In this document: positions 63,737-64,000 of the stretch, piece by piece | Layout: each line of letters begins with the position of its first letter | Numbering within the stretch: position 1 is the stretch's first letter | DNA from: Atriophallophorus winterbourni | Taxonomy: Eukaryota > Platyhelminthes > Trematoda > Plagiorchiida > Microphallidae | Direction of reading: 5' to 3' | NCBI GenBank assembly: GCA_013407085.1 | Contig: JACCGJ010020011.1 | Coordinates: 62,001-126,000, forward strand | Length of the DNA: 64,000 nucleotides | Translations under genes and position numbers: made by a program | The notes under the pieces: generated by a model | The model's database searches: none | What the model was told of the DNA's origin: nothing | The model's input: only the letters and a program-made list of their open reading frames with translations

Positions 63737-64000
63737 AAGGTAGCGCGTGTATGCCACTGTTGAATGAGGCTGTTACGACCATCCTGTTTAATCACATTTG
63801 TCCAAACACATTTTTAATGTGGGTAAACCCATAACCATGAACCAAAATATACATTTGCATGCATTTCCATCTCACCCCCAGAAGAAACAGTTTTTTGCTG
63901 TTTGTAAACTTTAAGGACAGTATTATCAGTTTCCGCATGCTCTTGAAATGGTGGAGGAATGGGAAACACGTAGAGCTTGCATGCAACTGCTGGATATGGC
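63737..64000 (+). repeat. repeat R, last copy, cut by window edge
   Basis: Begins tatgccactgttgaatgagg and continues with all R landmarks. It directly follows the CR1 fragment. Confidence 0.7.

Noticed and set aside
1..64000. Hammerhead ribozyme (SM-alpha type), tRNA, rRNA or CRISPR
   Set aside because: No ctgatga core with a matching gaaac, no cloverleaf, no rRNA block and no spaced direct repeats were seen by eye.

Overview
The window looks like AT-rich flatworm (trematode, probably schistosome-like) nuclear DNA. The evidence is decayed RTE- and CR1-type non-LTR retrotransposons of the kind common in trematodes, a deleted Ty3/gypsy element, many (TA)n tracts, and above all a chain of tiny exons with 3n lengths that matches the micro-exon genes (MEGs) known from schistosomes. 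There are no bacterial-style genes. The species is an inference.

Layout. 1-3415 is a decayed RTE-like element on the minus strand. 3.5-22.9 kb is mostly intron. It holds at least 15 candidate plus-strand micro-exons (12-39 nt, all multiples of 3), each bounded by AG and GT. All of them are open in the same phase (introns in phase 1), and a candidate 200-nt 3' exon and an AATAAA follow. Old RTE and CR1 fragments interrupt the introns (5.2, 10.7-11.3, 15.5 and 19.8 kb). 24.9-27.04 kb is a gypsy element with a large internal deletion.

27-64 kb is a patchwork of repeated exon-intron units. A unit of about 4.4 kb occurs three times at very high identity (about 27.2-31.7, 32.0-36.5 and 49.4-53.8 kb), and shorter or older relatives fill the rest. 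The units carry further phase-1 candidate micro-exons of 9, 15/21, 12-24, 24/33 and 42 nt. Minus-strand CR1 fragments, a 3' piece of the gypsy element and (TA)n tracts were copied or inserted along with them.

The most striking observation is at 30467-30490, 35187-35219 and 52537-52569. In the three long copies the introns are almost identical up to the splice sites, but the exon between them differs in sequence and length (24, 33 and 33 nt). It stays open in the same frame each time, and the first codons differ mainly at positions 1 and 2. This reads as a secreted-type MEG locus in which micro-exons diversify much faster than their introns. Splicing and expression cannot be shown from sequence alone; every exon call is inference from splice-site motifs, length and frame.
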